A stretch of DNA of 64,000 nt from assembly GCF_026210795.1 (NCBI RefSeq), contig NC_089441.1, forward strand, positions 992,001 through 1,056,000, written 5' to 3'. The position numbers and the translations under genes were made by a program. The notes beneath the pieces were generated by a model. That model was given only the letters and a program-made list of their open reading frames with translations, had not been told where the DNA came from and made no database searches. Below, in pieces: positions 1-11,125 of this stretch. Position 1 is the stretch's first letter, and each line of letters opens with the position of its first letter. Source of the stretch: Rhizophagus irregularis. Its lineage: Eukaryota; Glomeromycota; Glomeromycetes; Glomerales; Glomeraceae.

Positions 1-139
1 ACTCCGTCAACACAACAAATTATTTTTACACATATATACTAATTTTAGACTTCATTCATTTAGTATTGTCTTCGAAAACATTCTTTTGAGAATTTCTTTA
101 TTTACATTTTTTTGGTATTCATCGGCTCATTCATTTCGT

Positions 140-147
140 TATAAATA
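140..147 (+). promoter_or_regulatory. TATA box of first SSP gene
   Basis: TATAAATA lies about 150 bp upstream of the ATG at 296. The block around it (start ACTCCGTCAACACAACA at 2, then TCATTCATTTCGTTATAAATA, then a TTATTTCACGATAATTTCAAA leader) recurs in front of the paralogues at 18.8 and 26.5 kb and, without a gene, at 16.7 kb. Conservation of both spacing and leader supports a real core promoter. Confidence 0.7.
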
Positions 148-295
148 ACGCGTCAAATTCCCAACTTTACCTTCAGTTATTTCACGATAATTTCAAAGAA
201 AATAACTTTTATTTCCAAACAATTCTAAAATTCTACAAATTTCCACGATTATTCAAAGAAACAACTTTTTGTTTTCAAAAAAATCAAATATCATC

Positions 296-718
296 ATGAA
301 ATTCTCTATCGTATTACTTGTACTCGCAATCTTGGCCTTCAGTACATTCGTTGCTTCTACGCCAGCTAAAGGTGACCCAAGTGATAGAGTACCATCAGTC
401 GTCGATAATCAGAAAAGAGGAGATGGTATAAGTAGAGTACCATCAGTCGTCGATAATCAGAAAAGAGGAGATGGTATAAGTAGAGTACCATCAGTCAGCG
501 ACAATCAGAAAAGAGATGAAGTACCAACTACTATTTGGAAAAGAGGCGATCCAATCGATAGAGTACCACATTCCAGCAGTAATAAGAAAAGATCTTTGGT
601 GGAAAGACAGAACAACAAGTGCCTATACGGATATCATTGGTGTTATGACAACTACGGTGGATGTTGCCCAAATTATTCCGTTTGCTCATATCCTAATAAA
701 TGCACTTCAAAATGTTAA
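296..718 (+). CDS. small secreted Kex2-repeat, cysteine-rich protein (SSP-1)
   Basis: Predicted secreted protein of 140 residues in one exon. The ATG at 296 is preferred because the longer frame opens only with a non-ATG codon and the signal peptide starts here. Residues 1-22 form a signal peptide (MKFSIVLLVLAILAFSTF...). The middle is cut by dibasic KR/KKR sites into propeptides: three copies of a GDxxSRVPSVxDNQ type, one DEVPTTIW, and one GDPIDRVPHSSSNK. The C-terminal domain follows SLVERQ and has seven cysteines (C-x6-C-x6-CC-x5-C-x5-C-x3-C) with a YGYHWC...YGGCCP core, reminiscent of half a granulin. Kex2-processed repeat proteins are an established fungal class that includes pheromone-like precursors; whether the propeptides, the cysteine domain or both are the product cannot be told. 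An AATAAATAAA poly(A)-type signal lies at 935. Paralogues are at 18464 and 26177. Confidence 0.85.
   Translation: MKFSIVLLVLAILAFSTFVASTPAKGDPSDRVPSVVDNQKRGDGISRVPSVVDNQKRGDGISRVPSVSDNQKRDEVPTTIWKRGDPIDRVPHSSSNKKRSLVERQNNKCLYGYHWCYDNYGGCCPNYSVCSYPNKCTSKC
383..520 (+). repeat. 48-bp in-frame tandem repeat inside SSP-1
   Basis: Three units start at 383, 431 and 479. The motif AGAGTACCATCAGTC recurs exactly 48 bp apart at 386, 434 and 482. Each unit encodes one 16-residue propeptide ending in KR. The paralogues at 18464 and 26177 have only one such unit, so the array expanded here. Confidence 0.9.
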
Positions 719-2735
719 ACGATGTGCAGTTACCTCTACTCACAGTCTATTTTTTTGGAAGACTAATTTTTGATTTTGTTATTGGATTATTCTAATTATT
801 ACTATTTAGCTTAAGAATTTTTTTATTTTTCATTAATCATGTACTTTTTTTTTATTTCATTAAATTAGTTATATCATGTATTTCTTTTATTAAATGTTAC
901 TGATTTTATTTTGCAATACGATATGTATTATTTAAATAAATAAATTTATTTATTTTGTTTATATTATCATTTAACGGATTGATCAAAATATTTTTATAAT
1001 TAGTTTCTTATATAATGAATTAAAAAAAAATACTCTAATTCTTTGGAATATAAAGATAAAATAAATCGATATATATGATAAATTGTCAGTAACCTCGATT
1101 AATAACATTTTCATGAAATATTTTGGTGATTGAACCTTCAAGACAATTTCTATAAAAAAAAAGTTAACAAAAAACATTAACTTATCTACCGATCAAATTA
1201 TTTTAAAGCAACACGTAATAGACTTGAAATAACGTGTTACACGTTACGTAGATATATTTTATTTCAGAAATTTCAAATTTATTGCCATATATGTAAAAGT
1301 AATTCCTGTTTATTCATTTAGTATAAAGTCAATGATCATTATAATAATTGTTGCTTAATGTGATTATTTGGTGCTATCCCAAATCTGACTTAAAATACTT
1401 TTCCGTGGGAGTAAACAATGATGATCAATATTAACCCGAACCTGGTCTATCACGTGATAACACTGTAAAATTTTAAAGGCCTGAATAAAAGTAGAAGTGA
1501 TAAAAAGAAATTTTAAGCTAATGTTCATATCTTCATAAGAAACTACAGAAGAAAAAAGAAGAGTTGGACCAAAAAAAAAAAGAATAAATCGATCTGCAAA
1601 TTCACCTAATGAAAAGTCATGAAATCCCGTGTATGCCGATCCGTTTGCATACGAAGGTGATTAAATCCCATCAATAAAGACACTAAAAATAATTAAATAT
1701 CAAAAATTAAAAATAACCAAAGAAGGAAAATAACACCAAAGATCAAGGATCAAACGAAAATACCCAAGATAGAGCAAAAATAGACAATATTATCCAAAAC
1801 TTACAAGCAATCCCAAAAAATAAATAACACGAAAAATAGAAGTTATTGTCCAAAGCCGATAATAATATTCTTACTTTGAGATATTTCAAGAAGAGTTGTT
1901 TCTAAATTATTCTAAAAAGAAATATATCGTAAAGAACAACAAGAAAATAAATAGAAAACGAAAATACATATTTCAAAAAACCAAGAACGCCAATTTAACT
2001 TTGCTCTATGATAAGGTCAACTGAACTCGTCGATGATTTTTTTTTTTACGGCGCTAAAAGATGAATTTTGTGAGTATAAAAATTTTGTTTTTGTAACGAA
2101 GGTAAATTTTGCTAGTTATGCGCGATTTTGTAACACATCTAAATAAATGGTATGAACGAAAAAAGTAAATTTTAGCAAATTTGCAATTTGTGTGAAATGC
2201 CGGACTAATGAGGTCTAGATTAAAAGTAAATTACCCATAAATTCCATAAATTCATAAAAGTTACATGCTGATAATAAAACAGGTATCAGCAGGTATCCAT
2301 CAATTTTGCAGCATCTGTTGGTGATTTTTATGTATGGCGTAAATAAGAGTTTCATAACGTCATATTAGGCAAATTTGATCTTTGTTGCATGCATATATTT
2401 GTTATTATTTTTTACTAGATTTCAAATTAATTCAAAATTTTTCTTTTCTTTTCATATGACTATACTATCTTTAGTAAATGACAAACAATATGTAACTCCC
2501 TCCTTTTTTTTGGCAAATTAAAATTTTTATGGAAAATTTAATTCAGAATTATTTAACTCTTTTTAATACATTGTTTTGACGATCATGTTATAGAGTAGTC
2601 TTTATTTTAACAAATTTGGTGTAATAATAATGTTAAGATCATCCAATCAGATTTTAAAATTACAGAAAATCGTTTATATTTGCATATTTTACTACAAATT
2701 ATTTTACCAATTAAATTTTAATATTTACGGTAGTC
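719..2735. other. intergenic, no gene seen
   Basis: This stretch holds the 3' flank of SSP-1 and long AT-rich sequence with homopolymer runs. The only open frames are short and of skewed composition. From about 2500 the sequence (TTTTGACGATCAT...TTTTAACAAAT) resembles 17.8-17.9 kb, so the right end belongs to the dispersed block that accompanies SSP remnants. Confidence 0.5.
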
Positions 2736-2739
2736 GCAC

Positions 2740-2793
2740 TCATGATTATGAACAAACTGAATTATTCGGACAACGTCCTCCGAGCATAAGAGT
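2740..2793 (-). pseudogene. SSP C-terminal domain remnant
   Basis: Read on the minus strand, this short stretch encodes GGRCPNNSVCS followed by a stop, matching the GGCCPNxxVCS core of the SSP paralogues with one Cys changed to Arg. The rest of the coding region is not recognisable. Flanking sequence upstream (2500-2690) matches sequence at 17.7-17.9 kb, so it looks like a heavily decayed SSP copy. Confidence 0.5.
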
Positions 2794-2879
2794 TCACGGA
2801 ACTTTGATTTATAAAATACTTATTTTTACAAATAATGAACGCCTATCATATTCGGGATGCATAAACTTGCTTTGACACT

Positions 2880-3493
2880 ACAATATATAATAACAACATA
2901 AAAGAACATAGATAACGATGTTATAATCAGATATGCAAAAAATTTCGTTCTCATCGGTTGGTAATTTTTCATAAAACATTTGCTGGCATAGTCTAAAATG
3001 AAGTGTGTACAATGTGATTTTCAAACGAAATATTTTTAATTAATAAAGGGATAAAATAATTGGTAAAAATAAATTTATATTGCTTAAAATATTTCGAATA
3101 GTATTTAGAGTAATAAATCGTTTACTTTCCTTTTAAAGAAAAACGTAGTACTTGTAGATAAAAAGGTATGTTCTATCCGTTGTGATACGATTACGTTATG
3201 GCGTAAAAAATGTTGGAAGATAAAAAAGGTGTATGGTATTGTTTCGTAAAGTAAAAATCTGATCATGATACGATTGCGTATGGCGTAAAAAAGATCTATA
3301 TGATACTAATTATAATAAAGAAGTAAAATCATTTAAATGAAATTACAATTTTGGCTGTCATTCAAAGAATCGGGATATGGTATGTTTCCCGATCCGCTTT
3401 GTTTTGTAGAAACTCACATGGCCATACTGCCACGTAACCTAAATTCAACATGTTTTATTCAGATATGTAATATTGTTTTGAATTGACGGTTAC
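2880..3493. other. intergenic with a short duplicated motif
   Basis: No gene seen. The motif TGATACGATTACGTTATGGCGTAAAAAA occurs near 3182 and again, slightly changed, near 3257. Confidence 0.4.
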
Positions 3494-3501
3494 TATATCA
3501 C

Positions 3502-3919
3502 GGGGTCGTCTAAAGCCGTGTTCGATCATGTGACTTGACATTTTATAAATAAGCCATTTTTTTATGAACTAAGATTAATGTAAGTATGAAAGTTATAGAA
3601 TAAGTGTATTTTGGCCTGCTTTACAAGTTTACTTAGCTGTTAGTGAAAAAAGCTGGTTTTAAACACTGTTTTTGACTTTACATATGAATGAATAATCTTT
3701 GTCGATCATATCCAAAAATGGATGACGAAAATGAAAAAATTCAAATAAGTCAAAAACGGTGTTCAAAACCCCATGTTGCGCACTAAGTAAACTTGCACAG
3801 CAGGCTAAAATACACATACTATGTGTAACTTGAAAGTTTTATGTATTGGCGAAAAAGTTTTATTTGTAAAAAATAAATTTTTACAAGTCACGTGATAGAA
3901 CACGGCTTTAGACGACCCC
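3502..3919. mobile_element. fold-back MITE with 8-bp target duplication
   Basis: The left end GGGGTCGTCTAAAGCCGTG and right end (its reverse complement, 3901-3919) form terminal inverted repeats of about 35 bp that continue as an imperfect palindrome through most of the element. For example, TGTATTTTGGCCTGC near 3606 pairs with GCAGGCTAAAATACA near 3800. Both ends are flanked by the identical octamer TATATCAC (3494-3501 and 3920-3927). There is no coding capacity. The 8-bp duplication fits hAT- or P-type mobilisation, but no transposase partner can be assigned. Confidence 0.85.
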
Positions 3920-4333
3920 TATATCACGTATAAAAAATTTTATCCGTTATTTCTCGATAAATTCCGTGATATAAGATTATTAATTCTGGAAATATGCCGG
4001 AATATTAAACGGGATCGACTTTTTTATAGAGGCACCATTCCATCCTTATAATCATTTTACAATCCAGAATCTATTAATTATCTTAATAAAAAGTTTTTAT
4101 ATTTCGATTTTAAGAAACTAAATTCTATTCCTAGATCCTAGAAAAGATATTATTGTTTTGATCCTTTCTTTAAAAAGATATATTAACCTCCGTTTTACAA
4201 TCTTATCGCGGTAGAATGTTTGTCATTTTTGGCTGCAAGAAATCATAAATGATTTAATATTCATTGTCAAATTAATTTATGTAAATTTATTAATTGTAAG
4301 AAAAATAAAATTACTAAACATCGCCTGGACGAT

Positions 4334-4430
4334 CATCGCCTTTACCAGCATTAGGATGGAACTTGGGGCAGAATTAAAAATATGAATGTAACTCCGCCCA
4401 AAATCCATCCTAATGCTGGTAAAGGCGATG
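4334..4430. repeat. 27-bp inverted repeat (MITE-like)
   Basis: The arms at 4334-4360 and 4404-4430 (CATCGCCTTTACCAGCATTA...) are perfect inverted copies around a 43-bp spacer. The right flank GTTTAGCAATACCCTTA resembles a solo end near 12953 (GTTTAGCAATTCCCTTA), suggesting a dispersed family. No clear target duplication was found. Confidence 0.6.
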
Positions 4431-4436
4431 TTTAGC

Positions 4437-7190
4437 AATACCCTTAGCCACATTTTGATATATAAAAGTTTCAGTCTTTTTGTGATATTTTTTTTTTAAT
4501 AAGTGCAAATGTGAATAAATAGCTTAACTTACACATCAAGCTTAATTATTTATCAATAATTTATTTTCGTATGTTATCTTTTATATACGAAAGAAGATAT
4601 TTGGAACCTATTTAAAGGATCATCACGTTAAATTGCAAATAGGGCAGAATCAAATTTCAAAAAATTTCTTACGCATCTCGCGATATTATATAATTAATCT
4701 GGTTACTCCCAAAGTAACATTTTAGGTACCAAATAAAAATAGAACAAATTTTGTTCTTTAACATATAAATTTTATTAATGTATTATTACACCTGAATCTA
4801 AATAGATACCTACGAATTACAAAACATTGATTCATGGGAAACTATATTATTAGAGTTACTAGTAATCGCTTAGTAAATGGCGCAGTAATAAATGAGAATT
4901 AATTAAAATTTGAATCCTTTTTAAATTTCAAAACATGTTCAGTATTGAAAATAAATTGTATTATTGTGAAAGAGAATTTACGACATCATGTTCTAAATGT
5001 TAACATTATGATTATGTGAGTCGTTTCGTTACTGGTATATATTATATCTTCATAATAAAGTAGGCATTCGTGAATTAATTTGGCATTCTGGATCCATTCT
5101 ATAATATGATGCTAATATGTTTGATATTTTCTCTAGGCGACATATTTTAATCGTGTCAATAAAATTTTAATTTTTAAGCGTAATTACCGTACGCTTGCAA
5201 AATTACTATTTTGCGCATAATTTCGGCCAGGAAACATAATTTAGCATAAATCTGGCCAGAAGCTTATATTGAATAATGTTTAATTTTGGAACTATAAGGT
5301 ATCTTATTTATTTTTAAAAACGTGAGCTTTTGATTTATCTGCGTTTATAATTTAATTTAACTCCTCATAGTTTTAATGTTAATAATATTATGAAAAGAAT
5401 ATTCTTTTCAGTCGATTTTTTTTCTTTTTTTTTTATAAGGTGCGATCGGCAGTCCGTTTTTTTTTAAAAAAAAAATTTTGTAATTTTTAAATTTTAATTA
5501 CTTGACATATATGGATCATTTAAGACTAAGTAATTGTTCGTTGCAATGATTCTATTTTTCCTCTTTTACTTTTGAAATTCGACAATTGTTCTTTAAGATA
5601 ACAGACAGATATTGTTAATGAAACATTTTCATGCATCTAATATTTTTAATTAATTATTAAAATATAGTAATGATATGCAATTCTTGAACAACATGCCGCA
5701 AAAAAAAAAATATATATAAATTTGGATCTTGTACTTCAAATTTCGGCTGACCACGATATTTCATTATTTATTCATATATGGTTAGCAGACATTTATTTAA
5801 GGTTTCACCGGATTTTAAAGATGACAATATTTTTTAATTTAATTCAAAAAAAGAATTATGTCTACGTAAGATGTATATAAAATTAGATTGTGGTAGTAAA
5901 ATATGAAAGAATATTAAGGGGCTATCGGAACTTTAAAAAAATTCATGGATTTTTTTTTCCTACGCATAAATACCGCTCCAATTAAACTTTGATCGAAAAC
6001 TATATTTATTTGTACGATGTAACTCAAAAAATTTTTTTAGTACGGTTGTCTTGGCGATTATAATTTTTTGTGCATCGGAGTCATTACACCGTAAATAAAA
6101 CTTTTAATACACAAGTAATATTTAGACAATAGACATAATACGAACAAATCAATAAATGAATATCTTAAAAAATTTATAATTTATCCCTTATTGTACTATG
6201 TAACATTAACACAAAAAAAATGTGCTTGTGAAAAAAAAAAAAAAGATAACACAAATCCTAAGCATTTTTTCATCAATGATAAATATTTTAGGGAATGAAG
6301 AAATCTTATTTTATAAAGAAAAATGATTGGTTGCATCTGATCAAAAATGGGTGAGTTATAATGTTACAATAAATAATGTTAGCTAATTATGTAAATAAAT
6401 TCACATAAATAAAAAAAAGGTTTCACACAACCTTTTTATTACCTAAACATAAGTCAGTTTAAGAAGTTCATTTAATGATGGATTATTTTCTTGATTGTTA
6501 TTGTCTGTGTCACTTAGATATAGGTTGAAATGACATTTTGAACTAATATGAACTAATATAGTTAATACATCTTTTTTTAGTACAATTCGAAAAAAAAAAA
6601 TCAAATAAAAAAATTTCCAAAATTAAATTCTTAAAATATCTATCTACTATGAGATTAAACCATTTTAATGATACAATTTATGATTGATTGTCTTGTTTTT
6701 AATGACAAATTAGTAATAAGATACTGTAACACAAGCGTTTATGAAAATTTGCTAATAAAGTAAGTAAATCTATGAATTGACATTAGGAAAATCTCAAATA
6801 ATTTAGAAGTAATATACAGTATATCGCGTTTGTTGCTTCAATTTAAAAATGTAAGTCATATTAGTTACGATTACACAGGAATATTTATGCTTAGTACTTC
6901 ACTTAAACGGTGAGATGTAATGTATTGTAACGTAGTAAAATGATGAAGATCTAAGGATCATGAATTCTTGGCATTAATCCCTTGTGAGAAAGACAGTAAA
7001 TTCATAAACTTGCTATTTAATTTGAAACACCACCGTTATCAGATTACACACAAAGAAACTTTTTTATTACGCATACCAATTCGAGACTGTGTAAATATCT
7101 TTCATTCTATAAGTATTGTCTTTAAACTTTATGATGCATTTGTTTGGTATAATAACTGTACACAAAACTTCGCCTAGCTCATTCAGCTCT
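4437..7190. other. intergenic, no gene seen
   Basis: AT-rich sequence with poly-A/poly-T runs. A 69-residue frame at 6968 opens without an ATG and runs into the promoter of the next gene, so it is not called. Fragments such as ATAATTTCGGCCAGG near 5217 belong to a dispersed 'ATTCTGGCC' repeat also seen at 44.7 and 63.4 kb. Confidence 0.5.
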
Positions 7191-7195
7191 CCACT

Positions 7196-7203
7196 TATAA
7201 ATA
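7196..7203 (+). promoter_or_regulatory. TATA box of SSP-2
   Basis: TATAAATA lies 73 bp upstream of the ATG at 7276, inside a CTCATTCAG...TATAAATACGCGT block resembling the SSP-1 promoter but with a shorter leader. Confidence 0.6.
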
Positions 7204-7275
7204 CGCGTATTAAATTCCCTAGCTCCATATTTTATGATAATTTAACTTTGATTTCCAAATAATATCAACATTATC

Positions 7276-7617
7276 ATGAACAAATTTATTTTAATACTTG
7301 TGCTCGCAGTCGTAGCCTTCAGTACAATCGCTTCTGCTACGCCAACTAATTGGAAAAGAGGCGTTACGTTTAGAGGAGCAACAATTCCTAAGGGCAAATC
7401 ATCTTTGGAATCTTTGATTGAAAGACAGGTTCAATGTGATCTCGGATATTTTCAATGTTCTAATGGATGTTGTCCTGATTATACGTCTTGTATTAATGAT
7501 CACCAATGCAACATTCCATGCACCACTAGTGATATACCTTGCGGTGATGGCTGCTGTTTCTCAACCGAAGTTTGCACAATCGATCCTAGCAATCTACCTT
7601 TGTGTTACAGTAATTAA
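7276..7617 (+). CDS. secreted cysteine-rich protein with two half-granulin-like modules (SSP-2)
   Basis: Predicted secreted protein of 113 residues in one exon. Residues 1-21 are a signal peptide (MNKFILILVLAVVAFSTIAS). A single Kex2-type site (NWKR) and a short linker lead to SLIERQ, the junction shared with the other SSPs. The mature part has 12 cysteines in two successive modules: CDLGYFQCSNGCCPDYTSC, then PCGDGCCFSTEVC, each built around C-x3-CC-x5-C. The first module matches the single domain of SSP-1. Relative to the other paralogues it lacks the RVPS-type propeptide and has gained a second module. It is a distant family member; function unknown, with an effector or signalling role only inferred from secretion and cysteine content. 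Confidence 0.8.
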   Translation: MNKFILILVLAVVAFSTIASATPTNWKRGVTFRGATIPKGKSSLESLIERQVQCDLGYFQCSNGCCPDYTSCINDHQCNIPCTTSDIPCGDGCCFSTEVCTIDPSNLPLCYSN

Positions 7618-7619
7618 GT

Positions 7620-8660
7620 TTATCAAAATTTTTATTTTTGAGAGTATTTTTTAATTCTTAGTAATTATTATTCTTATCTAATTATCTTAAGTAATTTGTA
7701 TTTTTTTAAATATCAAAACTATTATATAAAAGACCTTGTTACAATATGTACGTTATTTGAATAAAAATATATTTTGTTTATTTTGTTTATTTTTTATTAA
7801 CTATCACAGATTTATAAAGAGTATGAAAAATAAATCAACAATAAACGTGTATTTAACGTCTAATAATGACACATTCATTTTTTTTTTGACTTTTTATTTC
7901 TTATCTAAATAAGAAAAGTGAATACTAGAATTATTTCAAATTCATTTTCGAATTTTCGATATATTTAGTATTTTTAGGATTATCATGAATATTATACAAT
8001 TGATTAATAAATGTTTTTTTTTAAACCATGATTGCGAAAAACAAATTTTTATGTCAGTTTGTGATTTGTTAATCCCCTAAATTCCTTAGACTTGCATCAA
8101 CATATTAAAACAAGATATTTTTATTCCAAGAACGATAGTGTTTTATTAATTTTTTTTTTTCAAAGAAAAGATTAGAATCGACATTCATCGATCAATCAAT
8201 TAAGCGTTTACGCACTGTAATAAATCAAATATTTTTTCACATTAAACTATAAAAATAACAAAAACATATATAACGCTGTTAAGTCTCGGTGACAATAATA
8301 AGATTAGCAAATGTGATTAATTTTCAATTATCCGTCTAGATAAAAACGTAATTACTTAGATTTTGATGAATATCAAAATATAAGTAAATTTGATAGTTAA
8401 TAAATCAATTTATAATAATTTTATGATGTAATATGTATCAATATTTTAGGTAATTAAGTTACATTAATATTAATATTTTGGCAACGCAAGGTCATAAAAT
8501 AATTTTTTTTAATTTTTACACAATGCTTTTACTGTGCTAGAGATCAAGCAATATGTTTACATTATCTCATCAGTAACTCATCACCAGAATTAAGTAGTAA
8601 TAACAAAAATAACAGTAATAATTATTGAGTTTTTACATCCTTTTGGAATCTGGTGGTCTT
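7620..8660. other. intergenic, no gene seen
   Basis: 3' flank of SSP-2 with AATAAAA near 7760, then AT-rich sequence without coding signals. Confidence 0.4.
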
Positions 8661-8663
8661 AGA

Positions 8664-8720
8664 TAGAGATGCGATCCGAAATCCGTCCATCCGTTAAATC
8701 CGGTCGTAAATTTTCAGATC
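8664..8720 (+). repeat. solo end of TAGAGATGCGATCCG element
   Basis: TAGAGATGCGATCCG at 8664-8678 is the exact reverse complement of the element ends at 20225-20239 and 28225-28239. The adjacent 'ATCCGTCCATCCG' resembles their interior. No matching right end is visible here, so this is a truncated copy. Confidence 0.55.
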
Positions 8721-8962
8721 CGGCGAACAGATATTGTACAATGCCGCAAATCATTAGCCCGTAATTTCTTTTCCTTAAAAAGCCATTTCTTTTTTAACAT
8801 CATTGACATTAATTCAATTCTACTAATATCCAAATGATGAAGAAAATTTGTAAAATGGAGAAAAATTAGTTAATCTTTGTTCATAATAATTAATGAAATT
8901 TTCATTTGATTTCTATAAATGATATGCTTTTTCTTATATATACAGGGACTGATTAAAAAACA

Positions 8963-9030
8963 CAGAACAAAAAAAACATTACAGAACAAAAAAACATTGC
9001 AAAACAAAAAAAATATTACAGAACAAAAAA
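8963..9030 (+). repeat. about 20-bp tandem repeat in 5' leader
   Basis: Four imperfect copies of CAGAACAAAAAAAACATTA lie between a TATATATA box (near 8935) and the ATG at 9064, so they would form the transcript leader. Confidence 0.6.
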
Positions 9031-9063
9031 AGAAAAATTCTCAAACTCTAACAATATTTTGCA

Positions 9064-9351
9064 ATGAAATATATTTCCTTGTTTATCGTTCTTATTTGTA
9101 CCATCCATGGTTTGACAGTTCATGCATCGCCTCTCAAAGTGGGTAAGAGATTAATTATTTTTATTTATAATTTTTTATCTTTCTATTTTCTCATGCATTT
9201 AACATTTTCATTTATAGTTAGATCTAGTCACCTCATGAAACGTTGTACACCTGGTGGCTTCCGTGGAGATTGTAGTGCTGGACAACCATGTCAATTTAAT
9301 GGGGATTGCATGATGGGTCTTTATTGTAATGGAATGATATGCATGATTTGA
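9064..9351 (+). CDS. secreted six-cysteine peptide, two exons
   Basis: Exon 1 is 9064-9142. The intron is 9143-9217 (75 nt, GTAAGA...TTTATAG) and exon 2 is 9218-9351. The spliced product is 70 residues. It has a signal peptide (MKYISLFIVLICTIHGLTVHA), a short propeptide ending LMKR, then six cysteines (C-x8-C-x5-C-x5-C-x5-C-x4-C) in CTPGGFRGDCSAGQP...YCNGMICMI. Cleavage after KR would put the first cysteine at the N-terminus of a mature peptide of about 36 residues. The spacing suggests a knottin or small disulfide fold; no family is assigned. The intron length is divisible by three and has no in-frame stop, so an intron-retained 95-residue form is possible, but it would place a hydrophobic stretch in the middle. 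It is not homologous to the SSP-1 family. Confidence 0.75.
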   Translation: MKYISLFIVLICTIHGLTVHASPLKVGKRLIIFIYNFLSFYFLMHLTFSFIVRSSHLMKRCTPGGFRGDCSAGQPCQFNGDCMMGLYCNGMICMI

Positions 9352-9359
9352 ATTTTTGA

Positions 9360-10955
9360 GTTAAATTATTTTAATATTAGTGAATGTATTAGTTATTTTA
9401 CTTTTTCGCTGTAAAGAAATTATATCTATATTTTTTTTTAATTAATAAATATTTCTATCATACAAATATTGCATTCTTGACCTATACGATTTACTTTCTT
9501 GACTTGTGAATACAGTGACGATCAAAAGTAATGCATCGCCAAAATGAAAAATGTAAAATGATGATCATGATACAGTAGTGCGCCTTATTAATAACGAGTT
9601 TATTAGCTTTGAGATAAGAATGCCGAAAAGCCTGTATAATGTGTCAAGCTTTAATCGTACATAATTTTTAATAAATTTGTTGATCGTACTAACCATGAAA
9701 TTCAATAGTTAGTTTGATGCCCAAATATAGCTTAAACTTTTCCAGCATTTTTATATTAAGCTTGAAGCTTGAAGCTTAAAGCATATACTTAAGTGTAGGC
9801 TTAAGCATAAGCTTAAATCAAGTATTGGCAATTAGTTTCTCTACGGATTGCAGGTTAATATATATATATTTTTTTAAGAAAATTAAAAAAAAAACGTGAT
9901 TCTTTTCAAAAAAAATGACGATCATGTATGTAATCATGTACGTAACAAAATGATAAGATAAGCGTAATTATTTATTAATAACAAGATGAACTAAAAATTC
10001 CTGATGGTAAGTTCTTAATTAATTAGTTTGCTTTAAAAAAAAATCTTATATTTTTAGATGGATTTTGAATAATCATTTAACAATGTTTTTTTTTATATTT
10101 TAAATTATTATCATATATTTATTTATTTATTATTTTATCTTGGATTATATAAACACTAAGACTAGATAGAGTAGTGTTTTACAAAATTCTTCGTTTGTAA
10201 TTTAAATAATTTTAATAAATGTATTCAAATTATTAAATGACCTCATGAAAGCTGAATATAACAAGATAATGTGCACACGTTCTATCTATATTAAAAATTT
10301 GTTTTTGATTTTTTCAATAACCTCTTGTTAATTCCATAAAATTTATTATATATATTTGCATGATATAATAAAATACATAATTCTCATAATAATTAACAAA
10401 AAATTTTTATTGTAAATTACTTGATGCATCAAAATTCTTTTTTTATAACATAAAAGTAGGAACTTCAATTTTCTCAAACAGCCGCTTTAAGGTTAAGCTG
10501 TTTCAAGAAAAGGATCTTAAACGTACTAGCATTAATAAAAAAAAATACAAAAAAAAAATAGATCATTATAAAGCAATTTTTATTGTAAAACCGTTTTCTA
10601 TATTTAACATATAATTTCATAATATCACTATATTTAATGCTTATATAATTAAAATACTTGTATATATATTAGAAATTCCATAGCTAAAATGAAAAAATAT
10701 ATAAATTAATTAAAATGAATATTGAGCTATTCTTGAAGAAAGTCTAATAATTTAGGTCTTCTTTATTAGAGAATTTTGTCATCTCACTTTAATTATGAGT
10801 GGTAAAAAACGATTAATTACATAACATTTCTTTTTATGTATATTAATAAAATTCTATTACAATAAATAATTCACTAATAATTGTGACTATGTTATTTCAC
10901 TAAATATTAAATTAATAATTGTGGTTATGTTATCGATTATCAAATTACAGTAAAA
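9360..10955. other. intergenic; AAGCTT-rich patch
   Basis: No gene seen. Around 9755-9820 imperfect AAGCTT/TTAAGC repeats cluster (TTAAGCTTGAAGCTTGAAGC). The rest is AT-rich with homopolymers. Confidence 0.4.
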
Positions 10956-10964
10956 AATTAAAAT

Positions 10965-11125
10965 TCGGTGAAATGATTTTCGGAGAGATTGATTTTTGGT
11001 GAAACAGCCCTGTCAGTGAAATGAGATGATTTTCGATGAAATAACCCTGTCGGTGAAATGAAATGATTTTCGGTGAAATGACTGTCGGTATGATTGTTGG
11101 TGAAATGATTTTTAGTGAAATAGTA
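10965..11125 (-). repeat. GGTGAAATGATTTTC minisatellite
   Basis: Irregular tandem copies of a GGTGAAATGATTTTC-type unit, sometimes joined by an ACCCTGTC spacer. On the minus strand it gives an open frame rich in HFTEN repeats, which is an artefact of the repeat rather than a gene. Confidence 0.65.

Noticed and set aside
269-295. Upstream extension of SSP-1 by nine codons
   Set aside because: It would need a TTG start; the ATG at 296 begins the signal peptide and matches the paralogues.
2630-2875. Plus-strand 81-residue frame
   Set aside because: The part with regular codon structure is the minus-strand SSP remnant; the plus reading has no family support.
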